Below, one piece after another: positions 45,966 to 59,000 of a stretch of DNA of 64,000 bases. The stretch lies in the NCBI GenBank assembly GCA_026413225.1, contig CM048572.1, positions 310,001 to 374,000 of the forward strand, written 5' to 3'. Below the pieces are notes generated by a model, which was not told where the DNA came from, searched no databases, and worked only from the letters and a program-made list of their open reading frames with translations. The number at the start of each line of letters is the position of its first letter. Position 1 is the stretch's first letter. A program made the position numbers and the translations under genes. This DNA is from Otis tarda. Lineage: Eukaryota > Chordata > Aves > Otidiformes > Otididae.

Positions 45966-47108
45966 TGTCGTAGTTCAGCCCTGATCAGGACCAGACTACA
46001 CTGTCTCTCTCTCACTCCCCCCACCTTCCGAGAGAACAGGGAGAGAAAATATAAGGAAAAAACGGCTCGAGGTTTGAGATAAGGACAGGGAGAAATCCTT
46101 AAAGTTACCGTCACGGGCAAAACAGACTCGACTTGGGGAAAACTATTCATTTATTACTACAAACAGCAGGATAATGAGACAGAGAACAAGATAACCTCCC
46201 TCCACCCCTCCCTCTTCCCAAGCTTAACATTATCCCTACCACCTTCCCCTCCTGAGCGGCACAGGGGGGAAGAGGGAATGGGGGTCGCGGTCAGTTCATC
46301 ACAGGTTGTTTCACGCCGCTGCTTCATGGTTGGGGGAAGAACTCCTCGCATTCCTCCCCTGCTCTGTTGTGGGGTCCCACCCCTATGCCACAGTTCTCCG
46401 TGGAACTGCTCCGGCGTGGGTCATCTCTTCCATGGAGTTCAGTCCCTCCGAAACAGCTGTCCCAGCGGGCCCTCCACGGGTCACAGCCACCTTCAGGCAT
46501 CCACCTCCCCCAGTACGGGATCCTTCATGGGCTCCAAGTGGATCTCTGCTCCTCCGTGGACCTCCATGGGCTGCAGAGGGACAACCTGCTCCACCATGGT
46601 CATCACCACAGGCTGCAGGGGAATCTTGGCCAGGAGCTGCATTACTTCTCCCCCTCCTTCTGAACTGACCTTGGCGTCTGCAGCCGTTCCTCACAACAGG
46701 CTGGCAGATGTCTCTCAGGATCTTTTTTACATCTTATTTACTTCTCATCTCCTCTCCACTTCTTGCAGCCGGGCCGGACTGAGTCGGGCCCAGTCGGCTG
46801 CCCAGCAAGAGGCCAGAGGGCGAGGCCTGCAAGGCCCATGAGGCCTGCGCCTCCCCCTCTGCACCTCTGACCCCGCTCAGCTTCTTCACATCTTCTCTTC
46901 TGTCTTTTTTTTTTCTGTTTTCCCCTTCTTAAATACGTTATCGCAGAGGCGTTATCACGGAACATTCTGCTACCAATCGGCTCGGCCTTGGCCAGCAGCA
47001 GGTCCGCCCTAGGCCCGGCCAAGTCCACTGAACAAAGGGGAGCGACTTCTAGCAGTTTCCTACAGAAGCTGCCACCTTAGGCCCCCCCTCACTAACAAAA
47101 CCACGACA
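45966..47108 (+). mobile_element. Solo LTR of family A, complete, 1,143 bp, with 5-bp duplication
   Basis: Termini TGTCGTAG and CCACGACA form the inverted repeat TGTCGT/ACGACA, and CCAGG flanks both sides (45961-45965 and 47109-47113). It is the best-preserved of four family A copies in the window. ORFs within it (for example 46278-46841 plus) are C-rich LTR read through. It lies in the intron between DRC1-like exons 49335 and 45646. Confidence 0.9.
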
Positions 47109-49334
47109 CCAGGAGGCTCAGAAGTTACTTGGTGAGCTGGAGGAAGGGACACACAGGAGTGACCGCATGAACTCCAGGTCTTAAGGAAACCAGAACAAAA
47201 CAAAGAGCTGAATCCTTTGTGACGGCAGCATCGCACTGCAGAGCCTGGGGGATGGGAGAGAGGCAGCAAGTTCTCCCCTTTGCTCCACAGCTGCAATGGA
47301 GGAGACATCTGCAATGGAAACACCCAGGAGCAGTCCCACCTGGCCAGGATCAAAGCGTGACTGAAGAAAAGGTGAGGTAAATCTCACCAGGGCCAAGGGA
47401 CCTTCTCCTTACAGCAGATGGACGAAAGCCATGGCCCAAGCCCCGTATTTAAAATGCTGATTTCCATCCAGTGAAACTGCTGTGTGCTGCATAACCCCCA
47501 AACCATAGACTTCATCTTTAGGTCTTGGCTAAGTTCCTAAGATACCTGAGGACAATGATGTCAGCAGTTCATCAGGAAAAGAGGTGTTTCCAACTTCTCT
47601 TTTCTTATTCTCCCTGAACTGGAAGGTGAAGTCTGTGCCACAGGGAACCAGGAAGGAACAACTTCACCAAATCAGCCCCAGCAGAAGTTGCTTTACACTC
47701 CTCCTAAAGCCCTGCATCAAAGAGCAGCAAACCAATGGCACAGTCACTCAGGCTAACTGTCGAGCAAGTCCTTGCCATATCAAGGCTTCTCTAGCTTGAC
47801 ACTTCAACCCTCAATCGGAATGCCAGTTTGAATCTTCTCTACCAAGACTCAGTCCTGTGAGTCCCTTGCATCTCCAGGGACACAGAGAAGTCGTCATTCT
47901 CCTCCTGCACTCCACAGAACTGTGCACATTTGTAGACTGATCACCTCCTTACAGAAATCTCTTCCCTGGTCTAAGCAACCCCAGCCTTTCAACCTTTTCT
48001 TATGGGTCCTTTGTCTACTTGGTCTGTTCTAGACTCCCTCCCCTCTTCCCAAGCATGTTACCAAGCCTGGACATGCAGGTGTTAAATAGAGAGGAATAAC
48101 TACGTGTTCCGCCTTCCATATAAACCCTCCCACAACTACAGCTAAAGGCAGAAGGCACGGTTTTACAACAGCCCCACATTGCTGCCTGTGAACTGGGATC
48201 TCCAGCGTGCTGCTGCCTCCTTCCCCAAATGGCTCAGAGCCATCTGCCAGTGTTACATACTCTGCGTCACCTTCCAGGTGATCAATACGAAGGCAAAGAA
48301 ACCGCAAAGTCAGGAATGCCCTCCCTGGACATGCCCTTTCGGGCTGGGAAGGACCTTGCATCAGTAATATTTCACCTGAAGTTGTGCAAAGCCTCCAGAC
48401 ATCAGCCCTAGGTCCTATTTCCCTGGAATTGCTAGGAAGACATCCCATGGGACAAACAATGAGCCTGTCTAACATCCACATGCAACCCATTTCCCATTTC
48501 TACTATACAGCCCGGGAAGCAACACACCACAGCTAGCAGGGAAGGTGCCAGCGGGCAGCAGGGCTCTCTGCTGAGTGGAGGAGGCTGAAGAATGCCAAGC
48601 AAAGGCAAACCTGAGAGCCCAGGACCAATGCTGGGGCTGCCGTCCAGGGGACCAGGAGGACTGCAGAGAGCCACAGCTGCACTGATTGGGTGACACCGCT
48701 GCTGGCAGAGAATGCAGAGGATTAAAAGGTGTCTGTATCTCAGGGAAGCCACAGCGATGAGGTTTGGATCTGCAGTGAGAGCCCCTGATACTTGGTCAGC
48801 CATTGTTGTGCTAGGGCTGTGCTCTTCCACTGCATGCCCTGCTACGTGAGTATGGGCAAACTCACGGTCATTCTCACACCAAGTGGACTTCATGGGCAGT
48901 AGAGAAATCACAGGTCTATGGCTAGATGTCAGAGGAAAAAGCTCACACCTCCTAGGAGAAGGACCCTGACACAGGAACAACTCAGGTTGATCTGAAACAA
49001 TCTGGTGTCAGGACACTCATGCTATTTGATCCTGCTGTCATCATGATGCCAGGAGTAGCAAACCCCTCTATCTCCCCACGTGCTTCATAGATCCTGGAGC
49101 TACGGTTCATGTGCTACAGATCTCTGAGAGCCAAGGGCAGATGGACACTGTGGTGTAGGACCCACAGAGAGGAGAGAGGCTCCATCACCCTGTTGACATG
49201 GGCCTCGACTGTGCATGCTGAGGAGATCAGATACCAGCTGCAGCTTTCCTACCGTGTAAATGCCCCACAGAGAAAAGCGCAGGGAAATCTGCTCTGCTGC
49301 CTCCCTGCGTGGCACACGCCAGCCTTTTCTGTAC
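47109..49334. other. DRC1-like intronic sequence; nothing else recognised
   Basis: Unique-looking sequence of mixed composition. I compared the longer frames on both strands (for example 48029-48490 and 48432-48980, minus) and recognised no domain. No splice-consistent DRC1 block was found. Confidence 0.4.
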
Positions 49335-49664
49335 CTGCACATCATTCTCCAGCTGGATCTTTGTGCCATTATACTCCTCCTCATCCTGCACCCGCAGCTG
49401 ATTCAGCTGTTTCTCAAACTCTTTCATCCTCCTTATACGGCCATGCAGGTATTCAGCTGCGGGCAAAAGGAGACAATGGTGACAGCTTCCTCCTGTGATC
49501 ACAGCTCCTTTGGCCAGCAAAAAGCAAGTTCACACATGGATAATTTTGCTTCAGGGCAGGCTGAAAAACTGCCCCTTTGCCCCCCATGTTCCTGAGGAAC
49601 CAGCTGCCTCCCTGCACACGGGTCTTTCAGAGAGCAGCGCTGGCCCTGGCAGCCTTTGGCCCCT

Positions 49665-50165
49665 TGCTACAAGAAAGACATTGAGGTACTGGAGTGCGTC
49701 CAGAGAAGAGCAACAAAGCTGGTGAGTGGTCTGGAGCACAAGTCTTATGGGGAGTGGCTGAGGGAACTGGGGTTTTTTAGTCTGGAGCAAAGGAGCCTGA
49801 GGGGAGATCTCATCACTCTCCACAACTGCCTGAAAGGAGGGTGAGTGAGGTGGGGGTCGGTCTTCTCTCCCAAGTAACAAGTGTTGAGATGAGAGGAAAA
49901 TGGCCTCAGGTTGTGCCAGAGGAGGTTTAGATTGGATATTAGAATCAATTTCTTCACTGAAAGGGCTGTTAAGCATTGGAACAGATTACCCAGGGAGGTG
50001 GTTGAGTCACCATCCCTGGAGGTATTTGAAAGACGTGAAGATACAAGCTCAGGGACACAGTTTAGTGGTGGACTTGGCAGTGCTAGGTTAATGGCTGGAC
50101 TTGATGATTGTAAAGGTCTTTTCTGACCGGAACAATTCTATGATTCTATGATTCTATAGTTCTAA
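49665..50165 (+). mobile_element. Diverged CR1 3' fragment in DRC1-like intron
   Basis: Broken frames read [16 protein letters not shown] and [18 protein letters not shown], then [11 protein letters not shown] and [12 protein letters not shown], ending TTCTATGATTCTATGATTCT. This matches the CR1 ORF2 C-terminus and 3' tail on the plus strand. It is older than the CR1 at 7085. Confidence 0.88.
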
Positions 50166-50973
50166 ATCTCCCATGGACCTTATCTCCTGTGCTCTGTGGG
50201 CCTGGATGGCTTCATCTCACTTCTTCCTGTTGTCGTCCAGCAGTTCTCACCATTCCAGCTCAAAAGCTTTCTGTGAAGGAGGCCATCACGTTGGCCCCAT
50301 TCGTTGCCAACCTTCCACTCGTCAGGGCCAGCAGCCTCCAGGAGAGGATCAGCTGCAGTCTGGTGCCCCTGCTTGATGAACAGACACTGGCTTGATCTCC
50401 CCTCTCCATGCCAGGACCCAGATGGCAGAGACCTCACACTATGACCCCACGGGGACTGCTGCTATCAGCTGCCCAGAGCTGGGAGGGACACTCTTGGCAG
50501 TGGACAGCTCTGTGAGTTCACTGGAAATCACTGCTTGATGGTTAGCAGTGGAGGTCTGTCAGACAGCCACCTGATTTCACCTTACCAGACATTAAATGGG
50601 GAGAGATGCCCTCACTCAGCAACAAAGGCAGGTTCAATTGCTGAAGTGGGACTTTGTGCTCTGCAGAAGGAAAGGCTAAAGAACCACAACGGTCCTTTCT
50701 GGCTTTTAGAGAGACGAAGAATCAGCCATCGCGCAGCAACAGCTTGCACATGCCACCAAGTAGCTCTGCGCTGAACCACTGTCATTCACAGCACGGTACG
50801 AGCCAGCCCCTCAGCACCCAGCACTATTCCGCACTCATGCTCGGCTGGATTTCAGCCCCCTTCACCAAGACAGCAGCCCTGCTGCTCTGGACGGTCGTCA
50901 GCCCAGGCCATGCCATGAGTGTGAGGCCTTTTTGCCAAAGATACAGAGCAGCAAGTGGCTGCAGGTTTTCTCA

Positions 50974-51198
<225 letters not shown>

Positions 51199-53339
51199 TC
51201 AGGGGCTAACTGAAAGGGCAGGACCCCAGTGCTGCCTTTTCCAAAGGAGAAGCAGTGATGAGAGCAAAGAGCCAGAAAGTCAAGCAGTAGTTAGGAGGGA
51301 AGTGAGATGGAGCGGGCGGTGACATGTCTGCAGACACACCACTCCTTCTCGAGGGGACAGGGAACCTGCTGTGGGGAAGGCTTCCCTCCCTCCAGAAAAA
51401 CACTCCCCCTCTCAGCTCATTTGGCTGTTTTTAATGGTGTAATTGGGACCTGCCTATTTGTCTTACTGCTCCCAGTGTCCTGTGCATCTGTCCTTGTCCA
51501 CTGAACAGAACCGGGGCACCCAATCTCATCGTCCACACTGGGACACTGGCACTGCAGCTCCTGGCACAGTTCTGACCCCGCAGCCACTGACACTGCCCAG
51601 AGCCCTGCCACGTACCAGTGGATTGAAGAGACAGATAGGGATGGCTGTTGCTGTAGAACAGCATCCTGCAGAGCTGGAAACCCCCCATCCTTCCCGCTTC
51701 TCCCTGCCTGGTCCCCACGCTACCTGCTGCAGGTCACTGATGAGCAGGACATTTTTGCCCAGGCAGACGCACAGAGAGCATGAGAGATCAAGTGAGGCTG
51801 GAGGGGCTTCAGGAAATCATCAGCTCCCGGTCACAGCAGGATTAACTTCAGTGCCAGACAAGGTTGTGCAGGACCTTGTCCAGGCATGTGCTGAGTATCT
51901 CCAAGGAGGGAGATCTCTACAACATCAGGGGCTCCTGACCCAGCATCTGACTACTCACTTCAAAGACCTCAAATTAGCACAGCCTCACGTTCTTCCTTCT
52001 CCTCACACCACAGCCTGATGTGGCTGTCCCAGCACATTCCCACAGGACGGCTCATAACTGCCCCTGTCTCCGCGACTGGAGGGCACCCTCTGGAAACAGC
52101 CCATTTGCCGAGCCACCTCTTAGCGCAAAGCGACACCTTCTCCACCGCAGTGTCACTGCCAGGCTCAGGAGAGCTGCTTGGCAGGCCAGACGTGAGGGCA
52201 GCTGTGTCTATGCTTCCGGAGCAAGGAGACCACGCGTAGATGTGGTACGGGCTTCTGGTGAAAAGCTGAGAACCAGCTGTGTTTCTCACACTCTGGAGCT
52301 GAAGATGTGATGGATCTGGAGGAGACAAGTAACCAGACATCCATAGTACTGCAGTACCACCTGGGGAAGATGCCAGCCTTGACCTGCGGCACTCTGTAAA
52401 GTTCCAGCTGTGGCAGGCGGGACCCGGAGGCTCTTTGTTTGCCTAAATTTTCCTTTTGAACATAAATTCAGTGTAGGCCAAACTGCTAAGCGTTCCTGGA
52501 TGACCAGGATGAGGCTGACCCCAAAAGCTGCACCAACATCTGCACTGCTCCTTCCCAGCAGTGCAGACCCACCCAGTCTCTTACCTCTCCCACTTCAGCT
52601 CTGCCTCCTCTGCCCTCCTCTGCGTTTCCAGTCAGCAGCCACCTGGATATTTGCTACCATCTGTGTGCCATCAAAGAGCAGCTTGGCCAGCCTCTGTGAA
52701 GTAGGTGGTAGACATCTCACACCCAGAGAGCTGAGCTCTGGAGGAAGGGATACTGCAGCAACTCTCGCTACGCCTGTCCAGGGTCTGGCTCCTGTGCTGA
52801 GGTGTCTGCGTGGACCCATAAGCCCCATCCTCCCATGCTATGGCAGCGTTTGATGAGCGCTGCAAGGACCTCAGTGCACCCACGGGCCCTCCCTCTCCTG
52901 GCCTCTCCCTGCAGGCCATCAGCACCAGGAGGAATGTGGTGGTGCTTCAGAGGACCTTCTTGCTTTGCTTCCCCTGCGTGTGCGGATGGGGCTAGGGCAT
53001 TGGGTTGGGGTTTGGATGCACGATGTCACTCCCAGATCTTTCCAGTCTGTGGGCTGTTTGTCACAGGGGAATCATATCCCCAGGATCCAGCCCAACAACC
53101 ACCTCCCACCCAGTCCTGAGGAGTCCCTGCTTCTTCTCACGTAAATGCTGCTGTGTGTCACTAAGAACTGCACAAAGCTGAAGGAAGGTAAAGTCAAATA
53201 TCTAGAGGTCAGGGACCTGAGAAACCTCCCTGTCCTACTGCCGCACCTTCCTGATTTCCTCAATCTGCTTGTGTGGCTTCTTCTCTGCTCTTCCTTCTCC
53301 TTAGCCACCTCTGGTTCTGCATCTTCTCTGAGGGCTTCC

Positions 53340-54427
53340 CTGGGCAGAAAAGGGGAAAAGACAGAACATTTGGCACCACACCATCATGCTAACGTGTTGC
53401 CGCGTGACAACTAACCGACCCCCCCTACCGGGATCCCATCCTGGGAAGACAGACACAGACACGGATGCTGTGGAGTCAGCTCTCAATTTACTGCTGCGTC
53501 ACATTGCAATATATACCTGTACGCCCGCTACACAAGCCTCTACACCCGCTACGCACGCGAACGCACCCACCCCCTACGCCCATGTACCTATCCGTGCCTA
53601 GCACGAGGCACTGCGTCAGGAAGCCTGCGAATCACTGCGGTCCGTTCTTCCTGTGTACATGCAGCCCCGCTCGTAGCCTTGTTGCTGCCTTGCAGGGCCC
53701 CACACTAACACTTCGAGACAGCCTTGGATCTGGCATGCCAGCCCAGACGGCATGGTTTGGCACAGCACATTTCGTTCTCCATTCCTCTTGGCAGTTTAGT
53801 CCCAGGCCAGGAGGTCCCCACAGATGCATAAAGGAACCATGCAGGCCCCCCAACCATGGCCAACTCAAATCCCAGCCCCATTTCCAGTTGTAAGTCCTCC
53901 TCATGCACCACAATGTCCATGACATAGAGGACAGCAGCCAGCATGGGCAAGTCCTGTTCTGCCGCAGGTTCGCTGTGGTGCGGGCAGCTGCCGGTGAGGC
54001 ACTGTGGCACTGCAGGCACATTAGATATAAGGAAAGGTCCTCACGGTTTCTCACAGGACTGGAGAGCAGCTATCCTGAGTTTCCTTCAGGTTTCCCAGCA
54101 GGTCGAGACATCCTCAGGGGATCAGACAAATCACACCTGGCTGGAGCAGCACACGGACGATTGGTGGGAAGAGTAAGGGAGAAAGCCCAGGCAGCCAATC
54201 AGAGGCAGGATCACCTCAGAGGAGGAGACTGACAGCCCTCCTGCCCTATGCTGGTGAAGACCAAGATGAGAAGAAAGTGGGCTCCGCTGGTGGCCATGCC
54301 AAACTTCGACATGGCGCACATGGGGCCTGCCCCGAGGCCAAGGAGCCCCTGACCCAGGATTGGGGACCCTCTTCCCCGCTTCCACCCCATTCCGCTCCCT
54401 TTCCTCCCCGATCTGGCCATCCGCATG
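53340..54427. other. Region 5' of the DRC1-like exons; unassigned
   Basis: No first DRC1 exon was identified. On the minus strand, two open frames have membrane-protein character: about 54385-54245 (MSKFGMATSGAHFLLILVF, then a stop) and 54019-53705 (LAAVLYVMDIVVHEED..., then GFELAMVGGPAWFLYASVG). I do not recognise them. They could be two exons of a small membrane protein, or chance. Confidence 0.35.
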
Positions 54428-54975
54428 TACTCCACTATCGTGAGACCCCCACCTGCAGCACTGCGTCCAGCTCTGGAGCCTCCAACATCAGAAGGACGTG
54501 GACCTGTTGGAGTGAGTCCAGAGGAGGCCTGGAAGATGATCAGAGGGCTGGAGCAGCTCTGCTGTGAGGCCAGGCTGAGAGAGCTGGGGCTGTTCAGCCT
54601 GGAGAAGAGGAGGCTCCGGGGAGACCTGAGAGCGGCCTCCCAGTGCCTAAAGGGGGCTACAGGAAAGATGGGAGAAACTCTTTAGTGGGGTCTGTTGTGA
54701 TAGGACAAGGGGTAATGGTTTCAAAACAGATGGAAGCAGATTCAGAGTGGACATCAGGAAAAAAACTTTTATGCTGACCGTGGTGGAACACTGGCACAGG
54801 TTGCCCAGTGAGGTGGTGGAAGCCCCATCCCTGAAAACATTCAAGGCCAGATTGAATGAGGCTCTAAGCAACCTGATCCAGTTGGAGATGCCCCTGCTCA
54901 TTGCAGGGAGCCTGGACTAGATGGCCTTGAAAGATCCCTTCCAACCCTAACAATTCTATGATTCTGTTCTAAGAT
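54428..54975 (+). mobile_element. CR1 3' fragment, about 550 bp
   Basis: Frames read [18 protein letters not shown] and [17 protein letters not shown], then the 3' part TTGCCCAGTGAGGTGGTGGA, GCAACCTGATCCAGTTGGAG and CCCTTCCAACCCTAACAATT, ending CTATGATTCTGTTCTA. It is a standard plus-strand CR1 end, moderately diverged. Confidence 0.92.
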
Positions 54976-54999
54976 TCTACAATTTTTATTGTGCAAAAG

Positions 55000-55735
55000 T
55001 TTCAGTTTTCGTTCCTAAAGTCTCCTTTTTAGAGTTCAAAGCTGCGTCTAGAGTGTCCAAAGCCTCGTGTTCAGGCTCCAAAGCATCATTTATAGGATCC
55101 AGACAGTTGGTTTTAGGGTCCAAATTGTATCTCGAGAGTCCAAACTCTCCTTTTTATGATCCAAATGCCTCCTTTCAGACCAAAAGCTTCAATTTAGGTG
55201 CCATGCTTTGATTCCAGGGTTGAAAGCCCCATTTCTGCAGTGCACACTCTCAATTTTCGGTTCCAGGACGTCATGTGTAAGTTCCAAAGCCTACTTTTAA
55301 GTTTCAAAGATTCATCTTAAGGGCCCAGAGCATCCCACTTAATGTGTAAAGTCTTATTTTGAAGGTCCAAAGCCTCATACTGAGAGTCCAAAGCCTTATG
55401 TATAGGGTCCAGAGGCTCACTTTTGGGCCCAAAGCCTCATTTTTAGCTTCCAAAGCCTCCTTTTCAGGGACCTAAGCCTCATTTTAAGGACTCAGTTTTC
55501 AATCTGGAGGGCCCAAAGCCCATTCTGAGCTTCCAAAGACCCAATTTTTAAAGGGCAAAGCCTTAGAGTTTGGTACCACAGCAACAGTTGAGGGTACAAA
55601 CCCTATTTTTGTGGTTCAAAGCCTCATTTTCACTTTCAAAGCCTCATTTTTAGGGCCCAAAGCTGTATTTGCAAGGCCCAAACACTCATTTTGAGGGTCC
55701 AAAGCTTTTACAGCTCTAAGCCCACATTAGAGTGC
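55000..55735 (+). repeat. Diverged minisatellite, about 21-bp unit, roughly 34 copies
   Basis: The consensus is close to CCAAAGCCTCATTTTTAGGG plus one base. The word CCAAAGC or a near variant returns about every 20-22 bp through the whole stretch, for example from 55377 to 55480. Copies are quite diverged, so the array is old. It ends immediately before the MROH promoter region. Confidence 0.85.
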
Positions 55736-55761
55736 CCAAATCTTTATACACTGGACAGGGG

Positions 55762-55840
55762 GTTGCCCGGGCAACGGATCACTGCGGGGGCCCTTTGTGA
55801 CCTCACTTTGTGACAGCCCGCAGTGCTGCATATACCCAGC
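55762..55840 (+). promoter_or_regulatory. Candidate MROH promoter: RFX X-box palindrome, CRE-like site, TATA-like
   Basis: GTTGCCCGGGCAAC (55762-55775) is a perfect 14-bp palindrome and an ideal RFX X-box. TGACCTCA (55799-55806) is one base off the CRE consensus TGACGTCA. GCATATACCC near 55828-55837 could serve as a TATA element. The MROH coding start (56012) lies 170-250 bp downstream. Known: RFX and CREM-type sites are common in promoters of ciliary and spermatid genes. Use of these sites here is inferred. Confidence 0.6.
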
Positions 55841-56011
55841 GTGGGCCCCCCCACACAGTGTCCGGCAGGACAGCAAAGGGACAGGGCAGGAGCGTGGGTC
55901 TGGCGAGGAGCCCCTGAGCGCAGCCCACGTCTTTCCCCGCTGCCCACAGCAGCCCCGGGGCACGGATTCGTTTCCCCGAGGCTTCCCCAACCCTTTCCTC
56001 CATCCCACTGG

Positions 56012-59000
56012 ATGGCAAGGAGACCCCCCAGCTGTCCCAGGGTGGCCTGGGAGGAGGTGAAGGCTCCCCAAAAGAGCAGCAGGATCCAGCCACTAAAACA
56101 TGGTGAGTGAGTGGCCCCCGGGCTGGCAGCAGGACACGGACCTTTCCAGCCCATCTGCAAGCGAGTTTCTCAGCCCTGATCTTGGGGTTCTCCCTGACGT
56201 GTCATGCTGCAGCCTCGCAGCCCTTTTGCTGAGCACCCTCAAGGCCGGACACCCCGGGGGAGACTGTGCCATGGGAGCAGGCACAGGGCTGGGTAAAGAG
56301 CAGAGCCCCTTCATCGGCTCTCCCTGCTCTCCTCCTTGTCTAGATGGCAGCTGGTTAGCTGTCTACGAAGAGGAAGAGAAAAGCGTGCGCTGCATCCAGG
56401 CTTTTCTCAAGAGCACCAACAAGGTAACTGCGGTCATTTCCCTGGCAGCTGTGCCTGCATCTCCTGATGCCCCCCAGCTCTGCTGCCTGCCGCCAGTGCT
56501 CTGGTTGTGCTGGCCATGCATCTCCCTCTCTCACGCTCCCCCTTGCCTCCCTGTCCCCTGGTTTGCAGGATGAGGCCCAGAAGATGCGTTTTCTCAATAG
56601 AATCCGCAGGCTGTGCAGAGCTGCCAGACACAAGGGCTTGTGGCAGGGCCTGGACGTCTTCTGCCACAGATTGGAGCTGGCAGAGACTATCAGGGTGAGG
56701 AGACACCCAGTGGGTCTGGGGAAGGAGGGAGGACGCCCAGGCAGTGGCACACTGTGACAGCAGTGCTGGAGTTGGGAGAGGGCGAAGGCGAGCGTGGGGA
56801 CTTGAATGCTACTGAGTTCAGGGACTTGGAGCCCTGTCAGTGGACGTCCCAGCACCTGGGGCATAAGGGGGGCATTCTGTGGGCCGGCACCGGGGTGGGG
56901 GGCAGAGGGGCTCTGCCAGCCCTGCCCAGCAGTGCCAACGGCACTGGCACGGGGTGCTGCTGGCTGACAGCTCCCATCCCGCTTGTGCTCTGCAGGCACT
57001 GCTGCAAGAGGAGCCCAAGGACCACCTGCACACGGCGGTGCGACAGGAAGCCATGCTGGCCATCGCTGCCTTGAGGTACCTGCCCAGCCCCTGCTTTTGA
57101 CTCCGTCCCCAGGGGTGCCTGGAGGCACAGCTCTCAGGGCCTGTGTCCCACTGGCCCCTCTCTCTCTTTGCAGCACGGTGGGGACGGTGCTGGAGGGCAA
57201 AAAGCAGCCCCTCTTACACGCCTGCTTCACCAGTGTCTTTGAGCTTCCTCCAAAGGAGGAGATGCGAGGCCTGGACATTTCCCTCTACCATGAGGTAGGC
57301 ACTGGGGAGCTACAGGAACTCTGGGGTCCTCTGGGGACACCTGCCCACCCTGTGCCAAGAGACGACCGAACGTGCAAGGCCGGGCAGGCCCCTGGCTTTG
57401 CTTTCCCACTCTCATCCTTCTCCCCCGTTCCCGTGGGCCTGGCCACGTGCAGTGCTGCAGGCTGCGCTGCCCACAGCAGCTTCTCTGCCCTGAGGCCTCT
57501 CCCAGGCACCGTGAGGCAGCGCGGGTGTCCTCCCCTTGCACAGGGAGTTCAGATCCATCTCCTGGGCATGAGAGGGGTCACCGAAAGACTGCCACCTGCC
57601 TTTGTCCTCCCTGCAGACCCTGCATGCCATGGACATGATGCTGCAGACGTTTATACTCAGCTCTCCCGCCTCCAGCCTCAGCGAGGAGCTGCAGAACATC
57701 TTGCAGGTCTGGTACAGGCACAGTGCGGGGTTGGCAGGGGCTGTTTTTCAAGGCTTTACTCAAGCTCACAGGAAGCCTGGAGCGACTGCACGAGTCCAGC
57801 CGGGAGATAAGCAGTGCTGCTTCTGCTGGCACAGGCAGCAGCTCCCAGGGCACACCAGCAGCTTCTCTCCTCCCAGATGCTGCTGACCTCCACCAAGTCC
57901 ACGATTGCAGCGGTGCGCGAGAGGGCCGTGGGGAGGATTGCGATGCTGAGCTATTTGCTGGCCAGCTATTTCTCACTGGAGGTAAGAGCCAGGCCCCTTC
58001 CAGCAAGCCGTCTCGCCTTCCCTGCACACCAGAGCAGCCTGCAGCTCGGGGGTGCCTGCGAGGCAACGCGGGGCACAGGCTAGGGCACTGGGCACAGGCT
58101 AGGGCACTGGGCAAGGCTCTGCCCTGAAGCAGGCCTCTTGGTCCCCTCCTTCCCCCACGGTCTCCCCTCAGCCCTTCTGATGTTCTGCCTCCCTCGCCCA
58201 GGGCTGCTATCACTTTGGAACAGAGGAGGACAGCCCTGACTGCTACGGGGACATCCATATCCCGATCCTGGGACAGCTGCTGGGACGTCTCATCCTTCTC
58301 AGCTCTTGCAAGGACAAAGACACCAGCTGTGCGGCTCTGGATGCTCTTCAGCACCTCTTCAGTTTCATCCTGCAGCAAAGACGTAAGAGAAGCTGTGGCA
58401 GGCTGTGTCCCTCCACACGCACACACCTCTTCACACCTCTGCTTGCTTTCCTGAACATTGCAATAGACTGTTCTTGTGCTTGCTGGAGGCTGTCCATGAA
58501 TGTCAGCCAGCTTCCCTGACCTCCATGGCCCTTGGCAGCTGCTTTCTGTACAATCCCAACTCTATCATCTCTATCATTCTGCTGCAGAAGCTCAATGCTC
58601 ACCTCAAGTACAGGACCTGTTCTCTGCTGCTCTCCTTAATCACTCCTCTCAGGATCTCAGACCCGGCTGTTTTGTGGGCCCTGCAGCTGCAGCTGCCATT
58701 GCTTACCGTGTTCCAAAACCATTTTATCAGTGAAAAGCAGATCCAGCCAGGCATCATGCCAGCTGGTCCCTCCAGTGCCTGTAGCAAGAAGCTGTCCCTC
58801 CTCCTAATCCTTCCTCATCATTCCTGAGGAATGTTTCCATCTTCTTCCCATCACCCATCACCCTTTGCTTTACACCCCTGCCCACCACCCCCTCCCCTGA
58901 CTGTGGGTCGTCACCTCCCTCCTCACTCATTTCTACTTCCAAGCTCTCTTCATCGCTTAGGAAGCGCCTTAGCAAAATGCTGTGTCTTACCGACTCTTCT

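Noticed and set aside
46278-46841. 187-codon open frame
   Set aside because: It lies entirely inside the family A solo LTR with defined termini and target duplication; it is C-rich LTR sequence.
56100-56573. ATG at 56100 as the MROH start, read through without splicing
   Set aside because: The frame does enter exon 2 in phase, but ATG is directly followed by a strong GTGAGT donor and exon 2 has a good acceptor. Splicing from the ATG at 56012 gives consistent phase.
57578-58426. 282-codon minus-strand frame
   Set aside because: It is antisense to MROH exons 6-8 and their introns, where GC-rich sequence leaves frames open.
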